A DNA stretch of 64,000 nucleotides, taken from the NCBI GenBank assembly GCA_963813635.1, contig CAWEZO010000008.1:82152-146151 (forward strand). Reading direction: 5' to 3'. Below the pieces are notes generated by a model. It worked only from the letters and a program-made list of their open reading frames with translations. It had not been told where the DNA came from and did not search any database. This DNA is from JBBRZM01 sp963813635. Its GTDB lineage: Bacteria; Actinomycetota; Acidimicrobiia; IMCC26256; JBBRZM01. How positions within the stretch are numbered: the first letter of the stretch is position 1; each line of letters begins with the position of its first letter. Below, piece after piece: positions 28,114-38,007 of this stretch. The position numbers and the translations under genes are program-made.

Positions 28114-28972
28114 CTACGTCTCCGTGTGCAGGTCGAGCCCGAGATCGAGCGCGGGCGCCGACTGGGTGATCACACTGGTGGAGATCAGGTCGGCACCCGC
28201 GGCAGCGTATGCCGCGACGTTGTCGAGAGTAACGCCGCCGGAGACCTCGATGAGCACGCCCGGTCGATGCTCGGCGCGTACCGCAACAACACACTCGCTG
28301 ACCTGATCGGGAGTCATGTTGTCGAGCATCACCATGCCTGCCCCGGCGGCGAGGGCCTCGTGCACTTGTTCCAGCCGTTCGCACTCGACTTCCACCAGGC
28401 GGCCCGGCCAGCGCGCGTCGCGCGCGCTCGACGGCTTGCGTGATCGTGAGGTCGGCAAGGTGGTTGTCCTTGACGAGGACGAATTCGGACAGACTCGCGC
28501 GGTGGTTGACCCCACCGCCGGCGCGCACCGCGGCTTTCTCGAGTGCCCGCAGCCCCGGAAGTGTCTTGCGGGTGTCCCAGATTCGTGTGGTCTCGCCCGC
28601 GGCGCGGACGAACGCTCGCGTGAGCGTGGCGACACCCGAGAGGTGGCACAGGAAGTTGAGCGCGCTGCGCTCGCCGGTGAGCACGGATCGCAGCGGTCCT
28701 TCGATGCGGGCAACTTTCGCACCCGGTTCGAGCTCGGCACCGTCGTCGGCGAGCCAAGCAACCCTGACTGCCTCATCGAGCTGCGCGAACACCTCGGTCG
28801 CGCACGCGGTGCCCGCCAGCACGCCGCCCCGGTGCACGACGATGTCGGCGACGGCCCGGGCGCCGGGCGCCACGAGCGCGGCGGTGACATCGCCGAGCGG
28901 GCCGAGATCCTCCGCCAGCGCACGCGCGGCGGCATCGCGCACCACCTGCACCGGCGGGTCGAACGTGCTCAT
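28114..28972 (-). CDS. nadC: Nicotinate-nucleotide pyrophosphorylase, carboxylating (frameshift in 28411-28430)
   Basis: Converts quinolinate and PRPP to nicotinate mononucleotide in NAD synthesis. Landmarks: ALAEDLGPLGDVTAAL near the N-terminus, LNFLCHLSGVATLT, the substrate-site DTRKTLPGLRALEKAAVRAGG, HRASLSEFVLVKDNHL, and, after the break, VEVECERLEQVHEAL and IEVSGGVTLDNVAAYA. One extra base in the GC-rich run 28411-28430 separates the parts; the joined protein is about 286 residues. No nadA or nadB is adjacent. It lies between panD and coaX, where mycobacteria do not carry it. Confidence 0.87.
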
Positions 28973-29031
28973 TGTGCGGGCACGGCAACGAGTGCCGCGA
29001 ACGGCACGAGGACGTCGTACATGAAGTCAGC

Positions 29032-29421
29032 CTAGGAGGTGAGGTCGTGCAGCTCTCGGTCGAGCTCCTGGAATGCGGGATCGGTCGGCCGGTTTCGTGA
29101 GTCGACCAGCACGACCTTTGGCGCGTACTCCTCGAGCTCGGCATCGTCGTACTGCGCGTAGGTGATGACGATCACACGGTCGCCGGTGTGCACCAACCGC
29201 GCCGCCGCACCGTTGAGAATCACGTCACCGGGACCACCCTTGATCGCATAGGTCTCGAAGCGCGCGCCGTTATCGATGTCGAGCACGTGCACCTGCTCGT
29301 GCTCGCAGATGTCGGCGAGCTCCATGAGCCGCGGATCGAGCGTGATCGAGCCCACGTAGTTGAGATCCGCGCCGACGACCGTGGCTCGGTGGATCTTGGA
29401 CTTCATCATCGTGCGGCGCAT
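29032..29421 (-). CDS. panD: Aspartate 1-decarboxylase
   Basis: Makes beta-alanine for pantothenate. The 129-residue proenzyme self-cleaves at the Gly-Ser bond in NYVGSITLDPRL (residues 24-25) to form the pyruvoyl group. Other family features are KSKIHRATVVGADL at the start, NGARFETYAI, GGPGDVILNGAAARL, and DRVIVITYA. ATG at 29421 directly follows the panC stop. The product joins pantoate through PanC. Confidence 0.93.
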   Translation of the reverse strand: MRRTMMKSKIHRATVVGADLNYVGSITLDPRLMELADICEHEQVHVLDIDNGARFETYAIKGGPGDVILNGAAARLVHTGDRVIVITYAQYDDAELEEYAPKVVLVDSRNRPTDPAFQELDRELHDLTS

Positions 29422-30340
29422 CTACGCCCTCGCTTTCGCTGCTTCTCGGGTGGACTTGCCGGACTGGACGCCGAGGTCGACCTCGACGCGGTCATCGACG
29501 TGCACGGAGATGTTGTCGATCAGTCGCGTGCCGCCGACGTGCGCGGCGACCGCGATCAACACCTCGCCGTCGACGCGGTCGATCGGCTCGAGATCGGAGG
29601 CGCGCCGTACTGCCGCGTATTCGAGCTCACAGCGCGGCTCGGCGGACACGGTGTCGGCGATGATCTTTGTGACGGTGTCGGTGTCGCGGACGCCGTGGTG
29701 AAGCGCTTCGGACACGAAGTAGAGCGAGCGTGAGAGCACCGTCGCCGCCTCGCGCTCGGTGAGCGACAGGTGCGCATTGCGACTCGACATCGCCAGGCCG
29801 TCAGGCTCACGAACGAGGGCACAGCCCACGACGTCGACCGGCAGGTCGAGATCCGCCGCCATGCGGCGCACCACCGCCAGCTGCTGCGCGTCCTTGCGAC
29901 CGAAGTACGCGCTGCACGGACCGACGATCGAGAAGAGCTTCGCGACCACGGTCGTGACGCCGTCGAAATGTGTCGGGCGCGCGTCGCCGCACAAGCCGTC
30001 GGTGAGGCCGCTGACATGAACCGTCGTGCGCGGGGGCTCGGGATACATCTCGGCGACACTGGGTGCGAAGAGCGCGTCGATGTCTTCGGCTTCGGCGACG
30101 GCGGCGTCGCCTGCAGGGTCGGTCGGGTAGCTGTCGAGGTCCTCGGCCGCGCCGAACTGCAACGGGTTGACGAAGATCGAGACGACGACGAAGTCATGAT
30201 TGGCGCGCGCGGTGCGCATGAGCGTGCGGTGGCCATCGTGGAAGAAGCCCATAGTCGGCACGAGACCGACGGAGCCGCCGTCGCGACGGGCACGCGCGCG
30301 ACGCGGCGCGCACGTCGTCGATCCGGTCGAGGGTGATCAT
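29422..30340 (-). CDS. panC: Pantothenate synthetase (one frameshift at about 30301)
   Basis: Ligates pantoate and beta-alanine with ATP. After the start (MITLDRIDDVRA) an extra A at 30301 breaks the frame; removing it leads through GLVPTMGFFHDGHRTLMR (the adenylate-binding signature) to FVNPLQFGAAEDLDSYP, YFGRKDAQQLAVVRRM, and SSRNAHLS. The joined protein is about 305 residues, as expected. The ATG at 30340 overlaps the stop of the DUF2520 gene (ATGA). panD follows immediately. Confidence 0.9.
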
Positions 30341-31191
30341 GCCGGCACCTCGTCGAGCAGCGCGGCCAGCGCGGGATCGTCACGGCCGGCCAGTCGCAGC
30401 GCCTCGCGCGCGAGCGCGCGGTACGTGGACTGTTCCTCCGGGGGCAGCGCGTCGAGGTGGGAGCGCACGGTGTCGACGTCGCCACGCGCGACCGGTCCGG
30501 TGAGAGCGTCGGCGGGGCCGAGCGCGGCCGCGTGGTCGAGCGATGCCTGCACGAGCGGCAGGAACGCCTCGAGCGGCACACCGGCCGACGCGGCAAGGCG
30601 GTCGAGCTGACCGAGCAACGCCACGACATGATTCGAGGCGACGCTCGCGGCGGCGTGGTATCGCCCACGGTCGGCGACGCGGAACGGATGGAGCCCGAGA
30701 TCGGTCGCGAGGTCGACGACCCGTTCGGATCCGTCGACCGCCGCCCACGCGCCCGTGAGGCCTGCGACGGCGCGCTCGGCGTCACTGGGCAAGGTCTGGA
30801 GTGGATGCAGCGCGCCGACGGCGACGTCGGCGCGGCACTGAACGAGCGGGTCGAGCTCGTCGAGCCCGCGCGCGCCCGAGAGGTGCACGACGAGCGCGCC
30901 GGGTCGCAGCGACGGTGCGAGCGCGACGGCGGCGTCGGAGATCGCGGCGTCGGGCGTCGCGATGATCACGAGGCCGGCATCGCGGCCCGCGGTCGCGACC
31001 TCTACCGCGGGCGCATCGAAGCGTGCCGACGCGGCAGACGTGGAAGGAGCGCCGGCGGTGCGGCCCGCAACCGCGGACACCGTGTAGCCCCGCCGGGTGA
31101 GCGCGAGCGTGATCGCCGTACCGGCTCGTCCGGGCCCCACGAGGGAGACGCGACGTGCGTCACGCGCTCGAACGGCGCTGTGGTGCTCCAT
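30337..31191 (-). CDS. Rossmann-like DUF2520 protein
   Basis: The 284-residue protein pairs an N-terminal NAD(P)-binding fold (RVSLVGPGRAGTAITLAL, with GxGxxG-like GPGRAG near residue 19) with a helical C-terminal DUF2520 domain (GRYHAAASVASNHVVALL). The overall layout resembles pyrroline-5-carboxylate or ketopantoate reductases. The same gene precedes panC in mycobacteria (Rv3603c). The link to pantothenate suggests a ketopantoate-reductase-like role, but no activity is established for the family. Overlaps panC by ATGA. Confidence 0.72.
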   Translation of the reverse strand: MEHHSAVRARDARRVSLVGPGRAGTAITLALTRRGYTVSAVAGRTAGAPSTSAASARFDAPAVEVATAGRDAGLVIIATPDAAISDAAVALAPSLRPGALVVHLSGARGLDELDPLVQCRADVAVGALHPLQTLPSDAERAVAGLTGAWAAVDGSERVVDLATDLGLHPFRVADRGRYHAAASVASNHVVALLGQLDRLAASAGVPLEAFLPLVQASLDHAAALGPADALTGPVARGDVDTVRSHLDALPPEEQSTYRALAREALRLAGRDDPALAALLDEVPA

Positions 31192-31227
31192 GAGACCTCT
31201 TCGTTCCAGCCCTCGGTGGGTGCCGGA

Positions 31228-31716
31228 CTACTGGTGGTCAGGTACCGACAATTCTAGTGCGATTTGCCCCACACCGGTCCAGCCGGCCGGGGGAGGCGGG
31301 AACCGGCCCGGATCGAGGTCGCCGAGCGGCGCCAGCACGAAGGCCCGTTCGTGGAGCCGGGGGTGCGGCACCTCCAGGTCGGCCTCGTGCACCTCTTCGT
31401 CCCCGATCAGCAGGAGATCGACATCGAGGGTGCGCGGCCCCCATCGCTCGGTCCGCACCCGCTGCGCAACGGCTTCGAGGCGCTGGGCCAGCCCGAGCAG
31501 GTCACGGGCGCTCAGGGCGGTGTCGACCGCGACCACGGTGTTGAGGTAGTCGCCCTGCGCGGGTCCGCCGACGGGCGCCGTCTCGTAGACGGGCGCGACC
31601 GCGACGACCGTCACCCCCGGCTCGGCAGCCAGCCCGTCGACGGCGCGCTGGAGGTGGACGGCGCGATCACCAAGGTTGGACCCGAGCCCGAGGTAGGCGC
31701 GCCGAACCGCGCTCAT
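31228..31716 (-). CDS. folK: 2-amino-4-hydroxy-6-hydroxymethyldihydropteridine pyrophosphokinase
   Basis: Transfers pyrophosphate from ATP to hydroxymethyl-dihydropterin in folate synthesis. The 162-residue protein has RAYLGLGSNLGDR near the N-terminus, YETAPVGGPAQGDYLN, the signature RWGPRTLDVDLLLIG near residue 94, and HPRLHERAFVLAPL. The ATG at 31716 was chosen over the upstream open frame because the conserved N-terminus begins there; it lies just past the folB stop at 31718. Confidence 0.93.
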   Translation of the reverse strand: MSAVRRAYLGLGSNLGDRAVHLQRAVDGLAAEPGVTVVAVAPVYETAPVGGPAQGDYLNTVVAVDTALSARDLLGLAQRLEAVAQRVRTERWGPRTLDVDLLLIGDEEVHEADLEVPHPRLHERAFVLAPLGDLDPGRFPPPPAGWTGVGQIALELSVPDHQ

Positions 31717-31717
31717 G

Positions 31718-32068
31718 TCACTGCTCGATACGCACGGCGACGTGATCGAGCATTGCACGCACCGGGGGGTGCAGCTTGCGCACCGTGACGGTCACGCCTT
31801 TGACGCGCGGGTCGGCGCGACACACTTCCGCAATGCGCGTCGCGAGCCGTTCCAGCAACTGGTATCGCTCCGACTTCACGACCCGGCTCACCGCCTCCGC
31901 TACAGCCGAGTAGTCGACTGTGTCGTCGAGCCGGTCGCTCTCACCTGCGGCGCTGAGATCGACGCGCAGCTCGACGTCGACCTCGAACGGTTGCGGACGT
32001 GCCTGCTCCTCCGGCAACACCCCGTGGATGCCGAGCTCGCGCAGTCCGGCGATCGCGATCGTGTCCAT
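31718..32068 (-). CDS. folB: Dihydroneopterin aldolase
   Basis: Cleaves dihydroneopterin to hydroxymethyl-dihydropterin and glycolaldehyde. The 116-residue protein has the family pattern: IAIAGLRELGIHGVLPEEQ (catalytic Glu region), FEVDVELRVDL, DDTVDYSAVAEAV, YQLLERLATRIAEV, and VTVTVRKLHPPV with the conserved lysine near the C-terminus. Stop and folK start nearly touch. An unusual phosphatase-like gene lies 50 bases upstream. Confidence 0.92.
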   Translation of the reverse strand: MDTIAIAGLRELGIHGVLPEEQARPQPFEVDVELRVDLSAAGESDRLDDTVDYSAVAEAVSRVVKSERYQLLERLATRIAEVCRADPRVKGVTVTVRKLHPPVRAMLDHVAVRIEQ

Positions 32069-32118
32069 GTCGGAAGCCTACGCGTCACGAAGCAGGGACC
32101 CGACCGGCATCACGCCGT

Positions 32119-32634
32119 TCAGGTCGAGCGGACGATGTGCTCGTCAATGGTCAACGACACGAGCTCGCGCGCCTGTGACCCGAGCTGCCGCTTCGTGATC
32201 CGCTCCATGATCACAATCGCGTGTGGACCCTCGGTCACCGCGCCGGTGTAGAGGAGGTAACCGGTGAGCACGCCCAGGATCTTGTCGCCGAACTCCTCGT
32301 GGTGCACCAGCACCTTTTCCTCGGGATCGTCGAGCCAGCCCGCGATGGTCTTGTAGATCAACGCGAGCCGTTCCGCCAACTCGTCGTGACGGCCGAGCGG
32401 GATGTGCTCGTATGCGAGCCCGGCTTCCTCGTAGGCGTGCAGGTTGTGCGGCGAGTCGAGCAGCGACAGCACGTGCGTAAAGCCGTGACCGGCAAGCCAG
32501 ATGAGCTCCTCGTGACGGCGAACCTTGCGATGGTTGCGGGCGAAGCCACCGGGTCGCTCCGATGCGCTCAGGCGGTCCTGAATGATCCAGCAGAAGTTGC
32601 GGGGCTCGAGGCCCTGAGCCCATCGCCCTCTCAT
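32119..32634 (-). CDS. Dual-specificity-phosphatase-like protein without the catalytic Cys/Arg
   Basis: The 171-residue protein follows the fold order of atypical dual-specificity phosphatases: NFCWIIQDRLSASERPGG at the front, HEELIWLAGHGFTHVLSLLD, HIPLGRHDELAERL with a possible general-acid region, and the strand-loop-helix that normally holds HCxxGxxR. Here that loop reads VLVHHEEFGDKILG, so the nucleophilic Cys and the phosphate-binding Arg are both absent. It overlaps the folP stop (ATGA at 32631-32634) inside the folate operon. It may be a ligand-binding pseudophosphatase or a divergent enzyme. Fold assignment is by pattern; function unknown. Confidence 0.6.
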   Translation of the reverse strand: MRGRWAQGLEPRNFCWIIQDRLSASERPGGFARNHRKVRRHEELIWLAGHGFTHVLSLLDSPHNLHAYEEAGLAYEHIPLGRHDELAERLALIYKTIAGWLDDPEEKVLVHHEEFGDKILGVLTGYLLYTGAVTEGPHAIVIMERITKRQLGSQARELVSLTIDEHIVRST

Positions 32635-33485
32635 GCCGCGGCTTCCTCGGCCCGGCGCATGACGTCGAGCAGCCGTACCGCGCGTGCCGCGCTGCGCGCG
32701 TCGTGGACGCGCACCACGGAAGCTCCTCGGTCGAGCGCCCACACAACGGTCGCCAGCGTGCCCTCCTCGCGTGCACCCGGCTCCGGCGGCTCACCGCCGG
32801 CCGCAAGCACGCGCGCGATGAATCCCTTCCGCGACGGACCGACGAGCAGCCGCACGTCGAGCAGCGCGACCAGCTCGTCGAGCCGTGCGAGCAATTCCAA
32901 GTTGTGCGCGACCGACTTGCCGAACCCGAGACCCGGATCCGCGATCAACGACTCGCTCGCGATCCCCGCGTCACGCGCGACTGCGAGCCGCTCGACGAGG
33001 AACCGGCCCACGTCGACGACGACGTCGTCATAACGAGGGTCCTGTTGCATCGTTCGGGGCTCGCCCAGCATGTGCATGGCGACGTAGCCCGCCCCCGAGC
33101 CGCCGCTGACGCTGAGGATTTCGGGATCGAAACGGCCGGCCGAGACATCGTTGACAATCGACGCGCCGGCCTCGAGCGCGGCCGCGGCGACCGCGGCCTT
33201 CGTCGTGTCGATGCTCACCGGCACGTCGGTCTCGGCCACGAGCCCGTTGATCACGGGAATCACCCTTTGCAGCTCCTCGGCCTCGCTCACCGGCTCGGCG
33301 CCGGGACGGGTCGACTCGCCGCCGACGTCGAGGAGGTCGGCACCGTCGGCCACCAGTTCGAGGCCGTGCCAGATCGCGGCGTCCGCGTCGAGCCAGCGGC
33401 CACCGTCAGAGAACGAGTCGGGGGTGACGTTGACGATCCCCATGACCGCCGGCCGTCCACGACACACGTCCACCCACTGGAACAT
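32631..33485 (-). CDS. folP: Dihydropteroate synthase
   Basis: Condenses p-aminobenzoate with hydroxymethyl-dihydropterin pyrophosphate; the sulfonamide target. The 284-residue TIM barrel has MGIVNVTPDSFSDGG near residue 14, DVGGESTRPGAEPV near 50, SIDTTKAAVAAAALEAGASI, IVNDVSAGR, and IADPGLGFGKSVAHN. The ATG at 33485 is the usual start in front of the first strand. The phosphatase-like gene overlaps its end; folE starts 110 bases upstream. Confidence 0.93.
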   Translation of the reverse strand: MFQWVDVCRGRPAVMGIVNVTPDSFSDGGRWLDADAAIWHGLELVADGADLLDVGGESTRPGAEPVSEAEELQRVIPVINGLVAETDVPVSIDTTKAAVAAAALEAGASIVNDVSAGRFDPEILSVSGGSGAGYVAMHMLGEPRTMQQDPRYDDVVVDVGRFLVERLAVARDAGIASESLIADPGLGFGKSVAHNLELLARLDELVALLDVRLLVGPSRKGFIARVLAAGGEPPEPGAREEGTLATVVWALDRGASVVRVHDARSAARAVRLLDVMRRAEEAAA

Positions 33486-33595
33486 CGGTCGCAGCGTACC
33501 GGCGCAGAAACGGGAAGACGGCCGGCTGGGAACCGTTTCTCGGATCGATTTTGGCACCGATGCGACCCGATCGCAGCCGCCGGCAAGAACGAGTG

Positions 33596-34222
33596 TCAGA
33601 AACGAGCGGCCGTCTGGCCGATGAAGCTCATCGCCTCGGCCCGGGTGGCGGGGTTGTCCTTGAACAGCCCGCGCACGGCTGACGTGACCGTGATCGATCC
33701 CGGCTTTCGGACCCCGCGCATCGACATGCACAGGTGCTCGGCCTCGACGACCACGAACACGCCCGACGGCTCGAGCGCCTTGACGAGCGCGTCGGCGATC
33801 TGGGTGGTCAGGCGTTCCTGCACCTGGGGCCGATGCGAGAAACCGTCGACGAGCCGGGCGAGCTTGGAGAGGCCGGTGATGCGGCCGTCGGCGCCGGGAA
33901 TGTACGCCACGTGCGCGCGGCCGTAGAACGGGATGAGGTGGTGCTCGCACAAGCTCGCGAGCGGGATGTCGCGCACCATCACCATCTCGTCGTGGTCGGC
34001 CTCGAACATCACGGTGAGATGCCGCGCCGGGTCGTCGTGCAGGCCGGCAAACAGCTCCTTGTACATCTCCGCGATCCGTTGCGGTGTGCGGGCGAGGCCG
34101 TCGCGCTCGGGATCCTCGCCGATCGCCTCGATGATCTCGCGCACGGCGCGCTCGATGCGCGGCTTGTCGACGGACGTGTGCTCGGACTCGGGTTCGGGCA
34201 GGAGATGGACAGGATCGCTCAT
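33596..34222 (-). CDS. folE: GTP cyclohydrolase I
   Basis: Opens folate synthesis by turning GTP into dihydroneopterin triphosphate. The 208-residue protein contains ARTPQRIAEMYKELF, the zinc/catalytic ASLCEHHLIPFYGRAHVAYI near residue 96, GLSKLARLVDGFSHRPQVQE, and AEHLCMSMRGVRKPGS with the second zinc cysteine. It is the type IA enzyme. Start overlaps the ftsH stop by ATGA (34219-34222), so folate genes and ftsH are translationally linked, as in mycobacteria. Confidence 0.94.
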   Translation of the reverse strand: MSDPVHLLPEPESEHTSVDKPRIERAVREIIEAIGEDPERDGLARTPQRIAEMYKELFAGLHDDPARHLTVMFEADHDEMVMVRDIPLASLCEHHLIPFYGRAHVAYIPGADGRITGLSKLARLVDGFSHRPQVQERLTTQIADALVKALEPSGVFVVVEAEHLCMSMRGVRKPGSITVTSAVRGLFKDNPATRAEAMSFIGQTAARF

Positions 34223-36112
34223 TGTGGCGGCCGTCGTGCCGGCGGGATGTCGCTGCTGGCGACAGCTGAAGGACGGCCGGCACCATCGGCGTCGAGATCG
34301 GATGCATGGGGCTTGACCGTCTCGAAGATGCGCATCACCTGCTCGGCTTCGAGCGTCTCGTGCTCCACCAGGTCGGCCGCGAGCCGATCGAGCACCGCCC
34401 GGTTGGTCTCGAGCACATCGCGCGCGACGTCGTGTGCCGACTCGATGAGCCCTCGGATCTCGGCGTCGATATGCGACGCGACGCCGTCGGAGTAATCGGG
34501 TGTGGATGTGAAGTCGCGACCGAGGAACACCTCGCCGGAAGTGTGGCCGAAGCGCATCGGGCCGAGCTCGTCGCTCATCCCGTACTCGGTGACCATCTGC
34601 CGCGCGATCGTGGTGGCACGCTCGATGTCGTTCTGCGCACCGGTCGTGCTGTCGGCGAAGATCAGCTCCTCCGCGGTACGGCCCCCGAGCAGCATTGCGA
34701 GCTCGTCGGTGAGCTCGCTGCGCGTGACGAGGAACTTGTCTTCGATCGGCAGCGTGAGCGTGTAGCCGAGCGCCCGCCCCCGCGGGATGATCGACACCTT
34801 GTGCACAGGGTCGGTGTTGGGCAGCGCATGCGCGACGAGCGCATGACCGCCCTCGTGGTACGCGATCACGCGCTTCTCACGATCGGAGATCAGCCGGCTC
34901 TTGCGCTCGGGACCGGCCATCACCCTGTCGATCGACTCCTCGAGCTGTGGCATCCCGATGAGCTTCAGGTCGAAGCGCGCGGCGAGCAGCGCGGACTCGT
35001 TCATCAGGTTGGCGAGGTCGGCACCGGTGAACCCCGACGTGCGGCGCGCGATCACGTCGAGATCGACGCCCGGAGCGAGCGGCTTGCTCCTCGCGTGCAC
35101 ACGCAGGATCGCCTTGCGGCCCTCGAGGTCGGGCCGGTCGACCACGATCTGGCGGTCGAAACGTCCGGGACGCAGCAGCGCCGGGTCGAGAATGTCGGGG
35201 CGGTTGGTCGACGCGAGGAGGATCACGCCGGTCTTGACGTCGAAGCCGTCCATCTCCACCAGGAGCTGGTTGAGCGTCTGCTCGCGTTCGTCGTGGCCAC
35301 CGCCGAGACCCGCGCCACGATGCCGGCCCACCGCGTCGATCTCGTCGATGAAGATGATGGCGGGCGCCGCCGCCTTCGCCTGCTCGAACAGATCGCGGAC
35401 GCGCGACGCGCCCACACCGACGAACATCTCGACGAAGTCGGACCCGCTGATCGAGAAGAACGGCACGCCGGCCTCGCCGGCAACGGCCTTGGCGAGCAGC
35501 GTCTTGCCGGTGCCGGGCGGCCCGAAGAGCAGCACGCCTTTCGGGATCTTCGCTCCCATCTCGTGGAACTTGGCCGGCGACGCGAGGAACTCCTTGATCT
35601 CCTCGAGCTCCTCGACCGCTTCGTCGAGACCGGCGACGTCGCTGAACCCGACCTTCGGTTGGTCCTTGGTGACGAGCTTCGCTTTCGACTTGCCGAAGCT
35701 CATCACCCGGTTGCCGCCGCCCTGCATCTGGTTGAGCAGGAAGAAGAGGAATCCGCCGATCAGCAGGAACGGCAGGAGGCTGATGATGAGGCCCCACCAC
35801 GGGTTGTCCTTCTGGCTGTTGACCTCGAACTTCTTGACCTTGGCGTCAACGACCTGCTGCGTGATCCGCTCGGTGTAGCCGTCGGGGTACTTCACGACAT
35901 AGGTCGTGCCGCCGCGCGAACTCGCCTTTGATCTCGTGGCTCTTGTCGTAGAGAGTGGCCTGGGTGACGTGACGCTTCTTCAGCTCGCTCTGGAACTGGT
36001 TGAGCGTGAACTGCTTGCGGTCGTTGCCCCCACCGACCAGCTGGAGCACGACGAAGACCGCGATGACAGCCACCAGGAGGTAGAGAAGGGAACTGCGCCG
36101 GAACTTTCTCAC
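34219..36112 (-). CDS. ftsH: ATP-dependent zinc metalloprotease FtsH (one frameshift at about 35917)
   Basis: Membrane-bound AAA+ protease. TM1 lies in SLLYLLVAVIAVFVVLQLV near residue 8, a periplasmic domain of about 75 residues follows, then TM2 in LIISLLPFLLIGGFLFFLL. The AAA core has Walker A GPPGTGKT, Walker B IIFIDEIDAVG, and an arginine-finger SRH (TNRPDILDPALLRPGRFD). The zinc site is HEGGH. The C-terminus is short and acidic. One extra C (plus strand) at 35917 separates the TM1/periplasmic segment from the rest; removal joins EIKGEF to RGGTTYVVKYPDG. Full length is about 630 residues. Confidence 0.93.
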
Positions 36113-36194
36113 GGGCTCCTCGGGATTCTGCGCGTCGCACGAGCCGGCGGGACGGCGGGGTCGTCCATCCTACCGCGCCCTTCCCGCTGCCCGG

Positions 36195-36740
36195 TCAGGC
36201 GGGCTCGGATCCTCGATACTCCGCGACATACGGCAGGTTGCGGTAGCGCTCGGCTGCGTCGAGGCCGTAGCCCACCACGAACGCCGGCGGGATCCGGAAA
36301 CCGACATATCGAAGCTCGGGATCGACCTTCTGCAAGCCCTCTTTGACGAGGAGCGCGCAGACTTCGAGCGAGGCCGGGTGGCGCGCCGCAAGGTTCTTGC
36401 GCAGGTACGCGAGCGTGAGTCCCGAGTCGACGATGTCTTCGACGATCACGACGTGCCGGCCGGTGAGATCGAGGTCGAGGTCCTTCAGGATTCGCACCAC
36501 GCCGCTCGTGCGGGTGGCCGACCCGTACGACGACACCGCCATGAAGTCGAACTCGACCGGCAGGTCGATCGCGCGCGACAGGTCGCTCATGAACATGAAC
36601 GCGCCCTTGAGCACCCCGACGAGCAGTGGCGGCCGGCCGGCGTAGTCGGACGTGAGCTCCTTGCCGAGCTCCCCGATCCGCTGCTGGAGCTCTTCGGCGT
36701 CGACCACGATGCGGCCGATGTCGCGCTCGGCGTCCTTCAC
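36195..36740 (-). CDS. hpt: Hypoxanthine(-guanine) phosphoribosyltransferase
   Basis: Purine salvage: joins hypoxanthine or guanine with PRPP. The 181-residue protein has LVGVLKGAFMFMSDLSRAI, FDFMAVSSYG, the PRPP-binding VVIVEDIVDSGLTLAYL near residue 105, and VGYGLDAAERYRNLPYVA near the end. The GTG at 36740 has GGGCAGG about six bases ahead and fits the family N-terminus; the open frame extends to 36905 inside tilS. It lies 13 bases after the tilS stop, the order seen in mycobacteria. Confidence 0.92.
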   Translation of the reverse strand: MKDAERDIGRIVVDAEELQQRIGELGKELTSDYAGRPPLLVGVLKGAFMFMSDLSRAIDLPVEFDFMAVSSYGSATRTSGVVRILKDLDLDLTGRHVVIVEDIVDSGLTLAYLRKNLAARHPASLEVCALLVKEGLQKVDPELRYVGFRIPPAFVVGYGLDAAERYRNLPYVAEYRGSEPA

Positions 36741-36753
36741 GGCTGCCTGCCCT

Positions 36754-38005
36754 TCATGACGCGGCCCGATCGACGCGAATCCAGAGGAAATGGCGAGTCG
36801 CCGCCCGGACCCGCACGCGACCATCGACACGGTAGCCCAGCCTCCAAATCGACTCTCCGGTGCGCGGGACCGACAGCTGCGGCGCGCCGCCGTCGTCGAC
36901 TGCAAGGCTCGCTTCGCGGCCCGCGCGCTCGGCGTCGATCACACAGGTCCAGCGGCCGTCCGGCCACGACACCGGTGCTTCACGTTCCACCCACGACTCG
37001 ATGACGAAGCCCGCGGCGGCGGTACAACCGGGAAGCGGCACCACGACGTCGTCGGCGCGTCCGTGAGCCGCCGCACTCGGGCTGACCTCCTCGCGAACCA
37101 GTAGTCCGGCATGCCGGGCGACGCGACGTCCGCCCGCGAGGTCGACGGCACGCCGTTGACCTCGCGCGACCGCAAGCACGGTGTCGATCTCATCGAGTGA
37201 GGGGGGTGGGTACCCGAGCCAGACCCGAACCGCGCGGCGCGCCAACGCGAGCGGGAGGCCGGCGAGATCTCGTGCCCGTGCCGCACCCGCGACCGGCCAC
37301 GCTGCGGCACCGAGCTCGTCGAGCAGCTCGCTTTCGGAGCGCAGCACGTCGCTCTGGCGCGCGAGCACCGTGCTGAGATCGCGTCCGGCTGCCCGCTCGA
37401 GACTGGGAATGACCTCCCGCCGCAGCCATACTCGCCGAAAAGCGAGATCGTCGTTCATCGGATCGTGCACCGGGGCGAGCCCGAGCCGGGCACACAGCTC
37501 GACCGTGTCGGCGTGACGCAGGCCGAGCAGTGGCCGGACGAGCGAACCCCGGCGCGCGGCCATGCCGCCGAGCCCGGCGCGTCCGCTCCCTCGTAACAGA
37601 TTGAGCAGCACGGTCTCGGCCTGGTCATCGGTCGTGTGCCCGACGAGCACGGCCGACGCGCCCGACCGTCTTCGCACCTCCTCGAGCGCGGCATACCGCG
37701 CGTCGCGGGCGCGCGCCTCGAGATTCGGACCAGGATCGACGTTGACCCGCACGCGGTCGAACACGCGCGCCGAGCGCCTCGGCAGCACTGGCGACGCGCG
37801 CGGCTTCGCCCGCGCTGTCGATTCGCAGACCGTGATCGACGTGCACGGCGACGGGGGCCAGCCCCGCATCGAGCGCCACCGCGAGGGTCGCGAGCGAATC
37901 GGCACCGCCCGAGCAGCCCACGACCACGGGAGCGACGACGTCATCGAGACCGACAAGGCACGCGCGCCACGGAGCGACCGCGCGCCCGATGCGGGTGACG
38001 ACCAT
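36754..38005 (-). CDS. tilS: tRNA(Ile)-lysidine synthetase (one frameshift at 37764-37770)
   Basis: Modifies C34 of tRNA-Ile2 so that it reads AUA. The N-terminal PP-loop SGGADSLATLAVAL near residue 32 and the HVDHGLR motif are in one frame; NLEARARDARYAALEEVRR, GHTTDDQAETVLLNLLRGSG, and MNDDLAFRRVWLRREVIP are in the next. One extra base in GCGCGCG at 37764-37770 explains the break; the joined protein has about 416 residues, with a C-terminal TilS substrate-binding portion. ATG at 38005. hpt follows. Confidence 0.9.
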
Positions 38006-38007
38006 GT

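Noticed and set aside
25841..28972. A 1043-codon open frame spanning lysS, coaX and nadC
   Set aside because: Only the ends carry recognisable protein (LysS and the NadC N-terminus). The middle is a shifted-frame shadow of coaX and nadC in G+C-rich DNA, plus the nadC frameshift.
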